DNA from: an uncultured Oscillospiraceae bacterium
GTDB taxonomy: Bacteria > Bacillota_A > Clostridia > Oscillospirales > Oscillospiraceae
NCBI GenBank assembly: GCA_900770015.1
Contig: CAAGIU010000398.1
Coordinates: 1-13,796, forward strand
DNA: 13,796 nucleotides
Direction: 5' to 3'
Shown here: one piece after another, positions 7,964 through 13,796 of the stretch
How positions within the stretch are numbered: the first letter of the stretch is position 1
Layout: every line of letters starts with the position of its first letter
Position numbers and translations under genes: made by a program
Notes under the pieces: model-generated
What the model was told of the DNA's origin: nothing
The model's database searches: none
The model's input: only the letters and a program-made list of their open reading frames with translations

Positions 7964-9133
7964 TCAGTTCTGCTTGCGCTTGGATACCACGTCGAAGATG
8001 ACGGCTGCCAGCAGGACCAGGCCCTTGACCACCTTCTGGTAGTTGGCATCGACGCCCATGATGGACATACCGATGTTGATAACACCCATCAGGATGGCGC
8101 CGATGATGACACCGGGGACGGTGCCGATGCCGCCGTAAGCGGAGGCGCCACCAATGAAGCAGGAGCCGATGGCGTCCATCTCATAGTTCTGGCCGTAGGT
8201 GGGCTGTGCGGAGGTCAGACGGGCGATGGTCAGCATACCGGCAAAGGCTGCCAGCAGACCCATATTGGCATAGGCGATGAAGTAAATTCTGTTGGTATTG
8301 ATGCCGGAGAGCTTGGTGGCCAGCTCATTGCCGCCCACGGCATAGAAGTGACGGCCGATGGTGGTCTTGGAGGTGATGTAGGTATAGATGCCGATGATCA
8401 GGGCAACCCAGATCAGCGCGGTGGGCAAGCCCTTGTGCATGGCCAGCTTGTAGGAGAAGAAGGCAATGAGAACCACGATGACCACGGACTTGACCACGGT
8501 GGAGGTCATGGACTCCACCTCGTAGCCCTTCTTCATCCGGATGGCGCGGTTGCGGAAGGTCATGGCCACGTAGATCACAATGGCCACGGCTGCCACCACC
8601 AGCGGCACCAGATGCAGCTTCTCGCCGATGAGCACATCGGGAACATAGCAGTTCGCGCCGCCGCCGAAGAGGCGGACAAACGTGGCATCCTTCACAGCCA
8701 GGGTCTTGCCCTGCAGGACCACGTTGGACAGTCCGCGGAAAATCAGCATGCCCGCCAGGGTGGTGATGAAGGGAGGAACCTTCACATAGGCGATCCAGAA
8801 GGCCTGCCAGCAGCCGATGGCCAGGCCGATGGCCAGCATGGCAAGAACCGCGACCCACATATTGGCGCCCTTGCTCATCATCACCGCGCCGATGGCGCCG
8901 ACAAAACAGACAACGGAGCCGACGGACAGGTCGATGTTGCCGCCGGTGAGGATACACAGCAGCATACCGGTGGCCAGCACAAACACATAGGCGTTCTGGG
9001 CGAAGAGGTTATTGATATTCTGGGGCAGCAGGATCTTGCCGTTTGTCTGCCAGGTGAAGAAGGCAGCCACCAGCACCAGGACCAGCACCATGGTATACTT
9101 CTGGACAAACCCCATGATTTTCTTCTTGTTCAT
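7964..9133 (-). CDS. mmsB: Sugar ABC transporter permease (MmsB/GguB type)
   Basis: A 389-aa inner-membrane permease of the BPD_transp_2 family, the channel of a monosaccharide importer. It has about ten hydrophobic helices, the family hallmark GGNIDLSVGS in its first third, and the coupling-helix region FYAVGGNELATKLSGI that docks on the ATPase. The long form, with an extra charged cytoplasmic loop near the middle (RNRAIRMKKGYEVES), matches the GguB/XylH-like subgroup rather than the ~320-aa RbsC type. The ATG is preceded by TAAAGGAG, in which the ribosome site overlaps the stop codon of mmsA (14 nt between genes), pointing to coupled translation. It is the last gene of the operon and is followed by a terminator. 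It would form a homodimer with the double ATPase MmsA. Confidence 0.93.
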   Translation of the reverse strand: MNKKKIMGFVQKYTMVLVLVLVAAFFTWQTNGKILLPQNINNLFAQNAYVFVLATGMLLCILTGGNIDLSVGSVVCFVGAIGAVMMSKGANMWVAVLAMLAIGLAIGCWQAFWIAYVKVPPFITTLAGMLIFRGLSNVVLQGKTLAVKDATFVRLFGGGANCYVPDVLIGEKLHLVPLVVAAVAIVIYVAMTFRNRAIRMKKGYEVESMTSTVVKSVVIVVLIAFFSYKLAMHKGLPTALIWVALIIGIYTYITSKTTIGRHFYAVGGNELATKLSGINTNRIYFIAYANMGLLAAFAGMLTIARLTSAQPTYGQNYEMDAIGSCFIGGASAYGGIGTVPGVIIGAILMGVINIGMSIMGVDANYQKVVKGLVLLAAVIFDVVSKRKQN

Positions 9134-9147
9134 CTGCTGTTTCTCCT

Positions 9148-10686
9148 TTACGTTTTATTACCGGACTTCAGAATGGCTCCCATGATCTTCTCCTGGGTGG
9201 CCTCCTGACCGTCAAATTCGCCGACGATGCTTCCTTCATTCAGGACATAAATACGGTCGCTCATGCCGAGAATCTCCGGCAGCTCCGAGGAGATCATAAT
9301 GACGGACTTGCCCTCGGCCGCCAGCTGATTGATGATGCAGTAGATCTCGTACTTGGCGCCCACGTCGATGCCCCGGGTGGGCTCGTCCAGGATCAGGATG
9401 TCGGGCTCGGTGAACATCCACTTGGACAGCAGCACCTTCTGCTGGTTGCCGCCGGACAGGTTGCCCACATTCTGCTCCACAGTGGGACACTTGGTGTTGA
9501 GCTTCTTCTTGTAATCCACAGCCACCGCGTATTCCCTGTCGGTATCGATGACACCGCGCTCGGAAACGCCGTCAAGGTTGGCCAGGGTGGTATTGACGCG
9601 AATGGGGTTGGACAGGATCAGGCCGCTGCCCTTCCGGTCCTCGGTGACGTAGGCCAGCTTATGGGCGATGGCCTCGCGGACATTGCGCAGATGGACCTCC
9701 TTGCCGTCCATGAACAGCTGGCCGGAGATGTTGGAGCCGTAGCTGTGACCGAAGACGGACATGGCCAGCTCCGTTCTGCCCGCACCCATCAGGCCGGAGA
9801 TGCCCACCACCTCGCCCTTGCGGACATGGAGGGAAACATTGTTGACGACCTTCTTGTCGGTATAGATGGGATGATAGACATTCCAGTTCTTGATCTCCAT
9901 GGACACGTCGCCGATTTTCACATCGTGGCGCTTGGGGAAGCGGTCGGCGATCTCCCGGCCAACCATGCCCTTGATGATCCGGTCCTCGCTGATATCGTCG
10001 GTGCCCTTGTGCAGCGTCTCGATGGTATGGCCGTCACGGATGACGGTGATGTCATCGGCGACGTAGGCAACCTCGTTGAGCTTATGGGAGATGATGATGG
10101 AGGTCAGGCCCTGTTCCTTGAACCGCAGCAGCAGGTCCAGCAGCGCCTTGGAATCGGTCTCGTTCAGCGACGAGGTGGGCTCGTCCAGAATCAGCAGCCT
10201 GGCGTTCTTTGCCAGCGCCTTGGCGATTTCCACCAGCTGCTGCTTGCCCACACCGATGTCCTTGATGAGGGTGTGGGAGGAATCCGTCAGGCCAACGGCG
10301 CGCAGGTGCTTTGTCGCTTCGGCGTGGGTCTCGTTCCAGTCAATGGCAAAGGACCGGCCCTTCTCATTACCCAGGAACATATTCTCCGCGATGGTCATCT
10401 GGGGAACCAGCGCCAGCTCCTGGTGGATGATGACGATGCCCAGCTCTTCGCTGTCCTTGATTTTGGAGAATTTGCAGACCTCACCGTTGTAGATAATGTC
10501 GCCGGTGTAGGTGCCGTGGGGGTAAATGCCGCTGAGAACCTTCATCAGCGTGGATTTACCGGCGCCGTTCTCACCGACCAGCGCGTGGATGGTGCCGCGC
10601 TCCACCACCAGATTCACATCGTCAAGCGCCTTGACGCCCGGGAATTCCTTGGTGATGTTTTTCATTTCAAGAATAACGTCCGACAA
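9148..10686 (-). CDS. mmsA: Sugar ABC transporter double ATPase (MmsA/GguA type)
   Basis: A 512-aa cytoplasmic ATPase with two nucleotide-binding domains. Domain 1 has Walker [10 protein letters not shown] (38-46), Q-loop [10 protein letters not shown], a degenerate signature IGVGKQQ (144-150) and Walker B LLILDEP (164-170). Domain 2 has a Lys-less Walker A (GLMGAGRTE), canonical signature LSGGNQQ (410-416) and Walker [11 protein letters not shown] (430-439). This split, with one competent ATP site and one degenerate site, is normal for ribose/xylose/galactose-type importers. The start is TTG at 10686 with GGAGG 7 nt upstream; no ATG with a ribosome site precedes it. It follows the binding-protein gene after 155 nt containing two hairpins, and runs into the permease gene. 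The family is one of the best-conserved in the window. Confidence 0.95.
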   Translation of the reverse strand: MSDVILEMKNITKEFPGVKALDDVNLVVERGTIHALVGENGAGKSTLMKVLSGIYPHGTYTGDIIYNGEVCKFSKIKDSEELGIVIIHQELALVPQMTIAENMFLGNEKGRSFAIDWNETHAEATKHLRAVGLTDSSHTLIKDIGVGKQQLVEIAKALAKNARLLILDEPTSSLNETDSKALLDLLLRFKEQGLTSIIISHKLNEVAYVADDITVIRDGHTIETLHKGTDDISEDRIIKGMVGREIADRFPKRHDVKIGDVSMEIKNWNVYHPIYTDKKVVNNVSLHVRKGEVVGISGLMGAGRTELAMSVFGHSYGSNISGQLFMDGKEVHLRNVREAIAHKLAYVTEDRKGSGLILSNPIRVNTTLANLDGVSERGVIDTDREYAVAVDYKKKLNTKCPTVEQNVGNLSGGNQQKVLLSKWMFTEPDILILDEPTRGIDVGAKYEIYCIINQLAAEGKSVIMISSELPEILGMSDRIYVLNEGSIVGEFDGQEATQEKIMGAILKSGNKT

Positions 10687-10730
10687 GCTATCGCCTCCGT
10701 AACTGGGATTTTATCTGGCTAAAAAGCACA

Positions 10731-10766
10731 TTTTTGTGACGAAAATTTGGCTTTTCATCACAAAAA
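10731..10766 (-). promoter_or_regulatory. AT-rich inverted repeat ahead of mmsA
   Basis: TTTTTGTGACGAAAA (10731-10745) and TTTTCATCACAAAAA (10752-10766) form a 15-bp inverted repeat with one mismatch, which becomes a G-U pair in the minus-strand RNA; the loop is 6 nt. It sits about 45 nt upstream of the TTG start of mmsA. It could be an RNA hairpin that slows decay or a weak attenuator, or a DNA site for a dimeric regulator. Confidence 0.6.
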
Positions 10767-10783
10767 CATTCTCTTTACCGGAT

Positions 10784-10816
10784 ATTGGGCAAGGCGCTCA
10801 AGGCGCCTTGCCCAAT
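10784..10816 (-). promoter_or_regulatory. Strong GC-rich hairpin between binding-protein and ATPase genes
   Basis: ATTGGGCAAGGCGC (10784-10797) and GCGCCTTGCCCAAT (10803-10816) form a perfect 14-bp stem with a 5-nt loop, 25 nt after the binding-protein stop. On the minus strand it is followed by ATCCGGTAAAG rather than a T-run, so full termination is unlikely. The usual role of such a hairpin in a binding-protein-dependent importer is to protect the upstream mRNA and lower expression of downstream genes; this is inferred. Confidence 0.75.
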
Positions 10817-10841
10817 GGAGATTACTGCGGATACTGTGAAA

Positions 10842-11906
10842 TTACAGGCCCAGCTCCTCAGCGGTGTAGTAGCCGGAGTCAACCAGCAACTCCTGGATCA
10901 TGTCGGGAGTTGCGGCAACGGGCTCGCACAGGTAGGAGGGGATGACGCCGGTGCCGTTGTCGTAGGTCTCGGTGTCGTTGATCTCGGGCTCAGTGCCTTC
11001 CAGGATGGCGGTGACCATCTTGACAACCTGAGCAGCCAGGGTACGGGTGTCCTTGAAGACGGACATGGACTGAGTGCCCTCCAGCATGGAGATGGTGGAC
11101 AGAACGTCGCAGTCCTGACCGGTCAGAACGGGCCACTCGCCGGTGTAGTTGGCCTTCAGAGCGTTCTGGACGCCCAGAGAGGTGGAGTCGTTGGAGCACA
11201 GAACAGCATCCAGCTGGGTGCCGTCGGCGTAGTAGGAGGACAGGATGGTCTCGAAACGAGCCTGAGCAGCGTCGGTTGCCCAGTTAGCGGTGGCAACGAC
11301 AGCCTTCTCGGTCTGGCCGGAGGGGCAGACCAGCTTGCCGGACTCCAGGTAAGGAGTCAGGATGCTCATGGCGCCGTCGAAGAAGAAGTTGATGTTGTTG
11401 TCGCCGGGGTCGCCGGTGATGAACTCGATGTTGAAGGGGCCTTCAGCCTCGTCCAGCTTCAGAGCGTCACGGATGAACTCGCCCTGCTTCACGCCAACCA
11501 GCCAGTTGTCGAAGGTGGCGTAGTAAGTAACGGCGTCGGAGTTCATGATCAGACGGTCGTAAGCGATGACGGGGATGCCGGCTTCCTTGGCCTGAGCCAG
11601 AACGGTGCCCAGGGAGTCGCCGTCGATGGAGGCGATGACCAGGACTTCGCAGCCGTCGGCGATCATGGTCTCGATCTGAGAAACCTGAGTGGGAATGTCG
11701 TTGGCAGCGTACAGCAGTTCGACTTCATAGCCGGCTTCCTTCAGCTGAGCTTCCATGTTGGCGCCGTCCTGGTTCCAACGCTGCAGATCCTGGGTGGGCA
11801 TGGAAACGCCGACCAGCTTGCCTTCGGCCTTGGCGGTGCCGCTGATGCAGGCGCAGCAGGCAACGATCATGGCCAGAGCAATCACGAGGGAAAGAATCTT
11901 CTTCAT
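10842..11906 (-). CDS. chvE: Sugar-binding protein of ABC importer (ChvE type)
   Basis: A 354-aa exported substrate-binding protein of the Peripla_BP_4 family. The N-terminal signal has KK, a hydrophobic core and IVAC at residues 14-17, which fits a lipobox with C17 as the anchor; an AKA site (25-27) could alternatively be cut by signal peptidase I. The mature protein starts with the first-strand motif KLVGVSMPTQDLQRW and has the hinge-region landmark PVIAYDRLI, typical of ChvE/XylF-like proteins that bind xylose, glucose, galactose or related sugars. The ATG is chosen because AGGAGG lies 9 nt upstream and the signal peptide begins there; the open frame extends 31 codons upstream across the promoter. 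First gene of the operon, and probably the most highly expressed. The bound sugar cannot be named. Confidence 0.93.
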   Translation of the reverse strand: MKKILSLVIALAMIVACCACISGTAKAEGKLVGVSMPTQDLQRWNQDGANMEAQLKEAGYEVELLYAANDIPTQVSQIETMIADGCEVLVIASIDGDSLGTVLAQAKEAGIPVIAYDRLIMNSDAVTYYATFDNWLVGVKQGEFIRDALKLDEAEGPFNIEFITGDPGDNNINFFFDGAMSILTPYLESGKLVCPSGQTEKAVVATANWATDAAQARFETILSSYYADGTQLDAVLCSNDSTSLGVQNALKANYTGEWPVLTGQDCDVLSTISMLEGTQSMSVFKDTRTLAAQVVKMVTAILEGTEPEINDTETYDNGTGVIPSYLCEPVAATPDMIQELLVDSGYYTAEELGL

Positions 11907-11970
11907 TTGTGTATGCCTCCTAAATTTTATTACAGCCCGAGGGAGCAATTTCAGCAACGGACCTGTATTC

Positions 11971-11999
11971 ATAATACCATTCTTCCCCAGGTTTTTCAA
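11971..11999 (-). promoter_or_regulatory. Sigma-A promoter of the chvE-mmsA-mmsB operon
   Basis: Minus-strand TTGAAA (11994-11999), 17-bp spacer, TATTAT (11971-11976). The predicted start near 11964 gives a leader of about 58 nt ending in TTTAGGAGG. The direct repeats just upstream suggest it is regulated. Confidence 0.72.
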
Positions 12000-12005
12000 T
12001 GCAGC

Positions 12006-12043
12006 TTTTGTACAAGATTCCCAAATTGTTTTTATACAAGATT
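12006..12043 (-). repeat. Tandem direct repeat upstream of the sugar operon promoter
   Basis: Two 14-bp copies, AATCTTGTAYAAAA on the minus strand (12006-12019 and 12030-12043), differ at one base and are spaced 24 bp start to start. The nearer copy ends 6 bp upstream of the -35 element and contains the palindrome TTGTACAA (12008-12015). Position and spacing suit binding sites of a transcriptional activator such as an AraC-type response regulator. No regulator gene is present in the window. Confidence 0.6.
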
Positions 12044-12191
12044 GCTAACCGAAATCGATTTCTGCCATACAACATTTCAGCATACTGGACAAATTCGCTT
12101 TTTCGATTGCATTATTTTGTTTTGTGCTTTTCGTGTCACCCGGCCCCCCGGAAGTTTCCCGGAATTTGCGGTTTTTTCTTTTCGCATTCGG

Positions 12192-12220
12192 TTGCCATAT
12201 GGAGCAAAACGTGGTATTAT
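12192..12220 (+). promoter_or_regulatory. Sigma-A promoter of the Nudix gene
   Basis: TTGCCA (12192-12197), 17-bp spacer, TATTAT (12215-12220). The predicted start near 12227 leaves a leader of about 44 nt. It is divergent from the sugar operon; the 364-bp gap between the two genes holds both promoters and the direct repeats, and nothing else that I can support. Confidence 0.65.
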
Positions 12221-12270
12221 ACATAATAGATGCATTATGCGCAAAGATATATGCAAAGAGGGGATGCAGT

Positions 12271-12801
12271 TTGGCTGCCAAGCAGGAATGGAACGATGTT
12301 TACGACGAGAACCGGCAGCTGACCGGACGGGTACACCGTCGTGGAACCCCCTGGGCGCCGGGGGACTACGGTCTTGTGGTCTGCGTCTGGGTCTATGACG
12401 GCTCCGGGCACATTCTTCTGACCCGCCGGGCCAAGGGCAAGAGCTTCCACGGCACCTGGGAAAATTCCGGCGGCGCCGCCAAAGCCGGAGAGACCAGCCG
12501 CCAGGCCGTTGCCAGAGAGTTGTTTGAGGAAACCGGCATCCGGGCCGATGAGGACGAATTTGAGTTCCTCTGCTCCGACCGGGATCGCAATACCTTTTTT
12601 GACTTCTACTGTCTGCGCCGCAGGGTGGCGCTGAAGGATATCGTCCTGCTGCCCGGAGAGACCGACGGCGTGATGTGGGCAGGCTACGGCAAAATCCACT
12701 GGATGATCCGCGCCAAAAAAATCTGCCGCGTCATCGCCAATCAGTACCGCAAGCAGGAAGCGGAACTGAAAAAGCGCAATGTTGCCAAGAAGCGTTGTTG
12801 A
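12271..12801 (+). CDS. Nudix hydrolase
   Basis: A 176-aa protein with a full Nudix box G-x5-E-x7-RELFEETGI at residues 68-90 (catalytic glutamates E83, E86, E87 region). It is preceded by the N-terminal motif WNDVYDENRQLTGRVHRRG, shared with the IPP-isomerase-like and dihydroneopterin-type Nudix proteins. The family hydrolyses nucleoside diphosphates linked to another moiety, using Mg2+; the substrate here is unknown. The start is TTG at 12271: AAAGAGGGGA lies 6-7 nt upstream and the product then begins just ahead of the conserved WNDVYDE block. The earlier in-frame ATG at 12124 would add 49 residues encoded by non-coding-looking sequence across the promoter. The basic C-terminus (KKRNVAKKR) is unusual but short. 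Monocistronic, with a terminator at 12861. Confidence 0.88.
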   Translation: MAAKQEWNDVYDENRQLTGRVHRRGTPWAPGDYGLVVCVWVYDGSGHILLTRRAKGKSFHGTWENSGGAAKAGETSRQAVARELFEETGIRADEDEFEFLCSDRDRNTFFDFYCLRRRVALKDIVLLPGETDGVMWAGYGKIHWMIRAKKICRVIANQYRKQEAELKKRNVAKKRC

Positions 12802-12830
12802 TTTTTGTCTAATGCGTCATTCTTTTCCCC

Positions 12831-12860
12831 TTGATTTTTGTTTGGTTTGTCTGATATAAT
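12831..12860 (+). promoter_or_regulatory. Promoter of the phosphoribosyltransferase-like gene, abutting a terminator
   Basis: TTGATT (12831-12836), 18-bp spacer, perfect TATAAT (12855-12860). The -10 element ends exactly where the left arm of the next hairpin begins, so transcripts starting near 12867 would lack most of that arm. Confidence 0.62.
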
Positions 12861-12908
12861 AAAAGAAAGCGTTTGCGGGGGGCGACCCGCAGGATGCTTT
12901 CTTTTTTA
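12861..12908 (+). terminator. Terminator of the Nudix gene
   Basis: AAAAGAAAGC (12861-12870) pairs perfectly with GCTTTCTTTT (12896-12905), with an inner TGCGGG/CCCGCA stem (12874-12879 / 12886-12891), followed by a T-rich tail TTTTTTATTT. It lies 59 nt after the Nudix stop and 22 nt before the next start codon, within that gene's predicted leader. Confidence 0.8.
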
Positions 12909-12930
12909 TTTATGAATGGAGGCTACCACT

Positions 12931-13566
12931 ATGATCACACTTATGCATCTGCCCGTCCGCCGCGGCAACGCTCCCCTTCGCATCGCCCACGGCCACTTTG
13001 CCACCAACCATTCCCACATCAACTATTTTGTGGATATTACATATCAGAAGACCCGTCTGAGTGAAGCCATGGACAGCGCCCAGCAGCTGGTGGCCAATTT
13101 TGTCAACGACACCCCCGTGGACACCATTCTCTGCCTGGACGGCACCGCCGTGCTGGGCACCTGCGTGGCGGAAGAGCTGACCAAGAGCGGCTTCCGCACC
13201 ATCAACGCCCACGAGACCATCTATATTCTGGAGCCGGAATACAACGCCAACTCCCAGATCATCTTCCGGGACAACACCGTGGGTATGATCCGGGGCAAGA
13301 ATGTGCTGGTGCTCATGGCCTCCGTCACCACCGGCTACACCGCAAAGCGCGCCCTGCAGGCCATCGGCTACTACGGCGGCAATGTGGCAGGCGTGGCCGC
13401 CATCTACAGCGCCGTCAGCGAAGTCGAGGGCTACCCCGTCCGCTCCGTCTACACCATCAACGATCTGCCCGGCTACGCCAGCTACGACTACCGGGACTGC
13501 CCCTACTGCAAGGAAGGCAGGAAGATCGACGCGCTGGTCAACAGCTTCGGTTATTCCCAGCTGTAA
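12931..13566 (+). CDS. PyrE-like phosphoribosyltransferase homologue with altered PRPP loop
   Basis: A 211-aa protein related to orotate phosphoribosyltransferases. The fold is suggested by the order of strands: VDTILCLDGTAVLGTCVAEEL (about 63-83) resembles the first core strand and helix, and VLVLMASVTTGYTAKRAL (about 125-142) the PRPP-loop region, then GGNVAGVAAIYSAV. In active enzymes the PRPP loop reads (V/I)(D/E)(D/E)xxTTGxT; here both acidic residues are replaced, with A130-S131 before VTTGYT. The C-terminus adds a CPYC pair (C190, C193) and a conserved-looking KIDALVNSFGYSQL. The ATG has GGAGG 8 nt upstream; an in-frame ATG at 12916 overlaps that ribosome site and is less likely. It has its own promoter and terminator. 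It may be a non-catalytic or altered-substrate relative; no pyrimidine genes are adjacent. Confidence 0.75.
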   Translation: MITLMHLPVRRGNAPLRIAHGHFATNHSHINYFVDITYQKTRLSEAMDSAQQLVANFVNDTPVDTILCLDGTAVLGTCVAEELTKSGFRTINAHETIYILEPEYNANSQIIFRDNTVGMIRGKNVLVLMASVTTGYTAKRALQAIGYYGGNVAGVAAIYSAVSEVEGYPVRSVYTINDLPGYASYDYRDCPYCKEGRKIDALVNSFGYSQL

Positions 13567-13585
13567 TCACACATTCCATCCTTTC

Positions 13586-13617
13586 AAGAGGAACGGTGCC
13601 ATGCCGTTCCTCTTTTT
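13586..13617 (+). terminator. Terminator after the phosphoribosyltransferase-like gene
   Basis: AAGAGGAACGG (13586-13596) pairs perfectly over 11 bp with CCGTTCCTCTT (13604-13614), loop of 7 nt, ending in a T5 run (13613-13617). It begins 19 nt after the stop codon. Confidence 0.92.
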
Positions 13618-13708
13618 CTGCGGCGATTCGGATTCCATATTGTGCGGATCGGCTTGACGCAGGAAAACGGCAAATTGTAATTTGGCGGTGTTGTTTTTCG
13701 GAGCGAAG

Positions 13709-13769
13709 CGACCTTGGCTCTCCCTTTGGGAGAGCTGGCTGCCCCGTATGGGGCAGTCTGAGAGGGTCC
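13709..13769. repeat. Double-hairpin intergenic repeat element
   Basis: Two adjacent stems: GCTCTCCC/GGGAGAGC (13717-13724 / 13728-13735, 3-nt loop) and CTGCCCC/GGGGCAG (13739-13745 / 13750-13756, 4-nt loop). They are flanked by GACC and GAGAGGGTC, which can pair with each other at the outer edge. From memory, elements of this form (TTGGCTC...GGGAGAGCTGGC...GAGAGGG) are dispersed in intergenic regions of gut Clostridia. Only one copy is in the window, so the repeat status rests on that recollection. From 13618 to the window end I see no gene. Confidence 0.6.
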
Positions 13770-13796
13770 CGCGTTCCAATAGGCGCTGCCCAACCA

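Noticed and set aside
7889..9208. 439-codon plus-strand frame opposite the permease
   Set aside because: Composition is dominated by Gly, Asp, His and Gln, and it mirrors mmsB exactly. It has no ribosome site and crosses the operon terminator.
12149..12172. Repeated CCGGAA words upstream of the Nudix promoter
   Set aside because: Short, imperfect and not symmetrical; they cannot be told from chance in GC-rich sequence.
12124..12270. N-terminal extension of the Nudix protein from the ATG at 12124
   Set aside because: The segment spans the predicted promoter, and the ATG has no ribosome site. The family's conserved N-terminus begins just after the TTG at 12271.
10785..12398. 537-codon plus-strand frame opposite the binding-protein gene
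   Set aside because: A shadow created by strongly biased codon use in chvE. It runs through the promoter region and into the start of the Nudix gene in another frame.

Overview
The window looks like a stretch of chromosome from a GC-rich Bacillota, most likely a gut Oscillospirales/Clostridia species. The support is G+C-rich coding sequence (roughly mid-50s %) with AT-rich intergenic gaps, strong Shine-Dalgarno sites of the GGAGG type, canonical sigma-A promoters with 17-18 bp spacers, frequent TTG starts (three of eleven genes), and gene families typical of that group (XpaC-TelA pair, ChvE/MmsA/MmsB transporter, a PyrE-like phosphoribosyltransferase). The taxon is inferred from these features only.

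Layout. (1) 1-1820, minus strand: an XpaC-like membrane protein followed by the start of a TelA-like toxic-anion-resistance gene, in one operon. (2) 2165-3628, plus: a polyprenyl-phosphate sugar phosphotransferase. It runs divergently from the xpaC promoter and converges on (3) 3706-5265, minus, a GtrII-like membrane glucosyltransferase; one hairpin terminator lies between them. Both genes point to cell-surface glycan synthesis. (4) 5566-7669, plus: a two-gene unit of glycerate 2-kinase and a xylose-isomerase-like TIM-barrel protein. It is divergent from the glucosyltransferase, with a perfect 17-bp palindrome between the two promoters. (5) 11906-7964, minus: a complete sugar ABC importer in the order binding protein (ChvE type), double ATPase (MmsA/GguA), permease (MmsB/GguB). 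Two strong hairpins lie between the first and second genes, and a tandem direct repeat sits just upstream of the promoter. (6) 12271-12801, plus: a Nudix hydrolase. (7) 12931-13566, plus: a PyrE-like phosphoribosyltransferase homologue whose PRPP loop lacks the usual acidic pair. (8) 13567-13796: a strong terminator, then a double-hairpin repeat of the kind dispersed in genomes of this group.

How the genes fit together. The ABC importer takes up a monosaccharide and the kinase/isomerase pair handles C3 acid or sugar intermediates. They are separate transcription units that converge at 7670-7963, so a shared pathway is possible but not shown. The rest is a mixture of housekeeping and envelope genes. 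Nothing here is clearly a new defence, mobile or biosynthetic system: no CRISPR, integrase, transposase or RNA gene was seen. The most unusual points are the altered PRPP loop, the promoter built into a terminator upstream of that gene, and the regulatory repeats around the sugar operon and the kinase operon.
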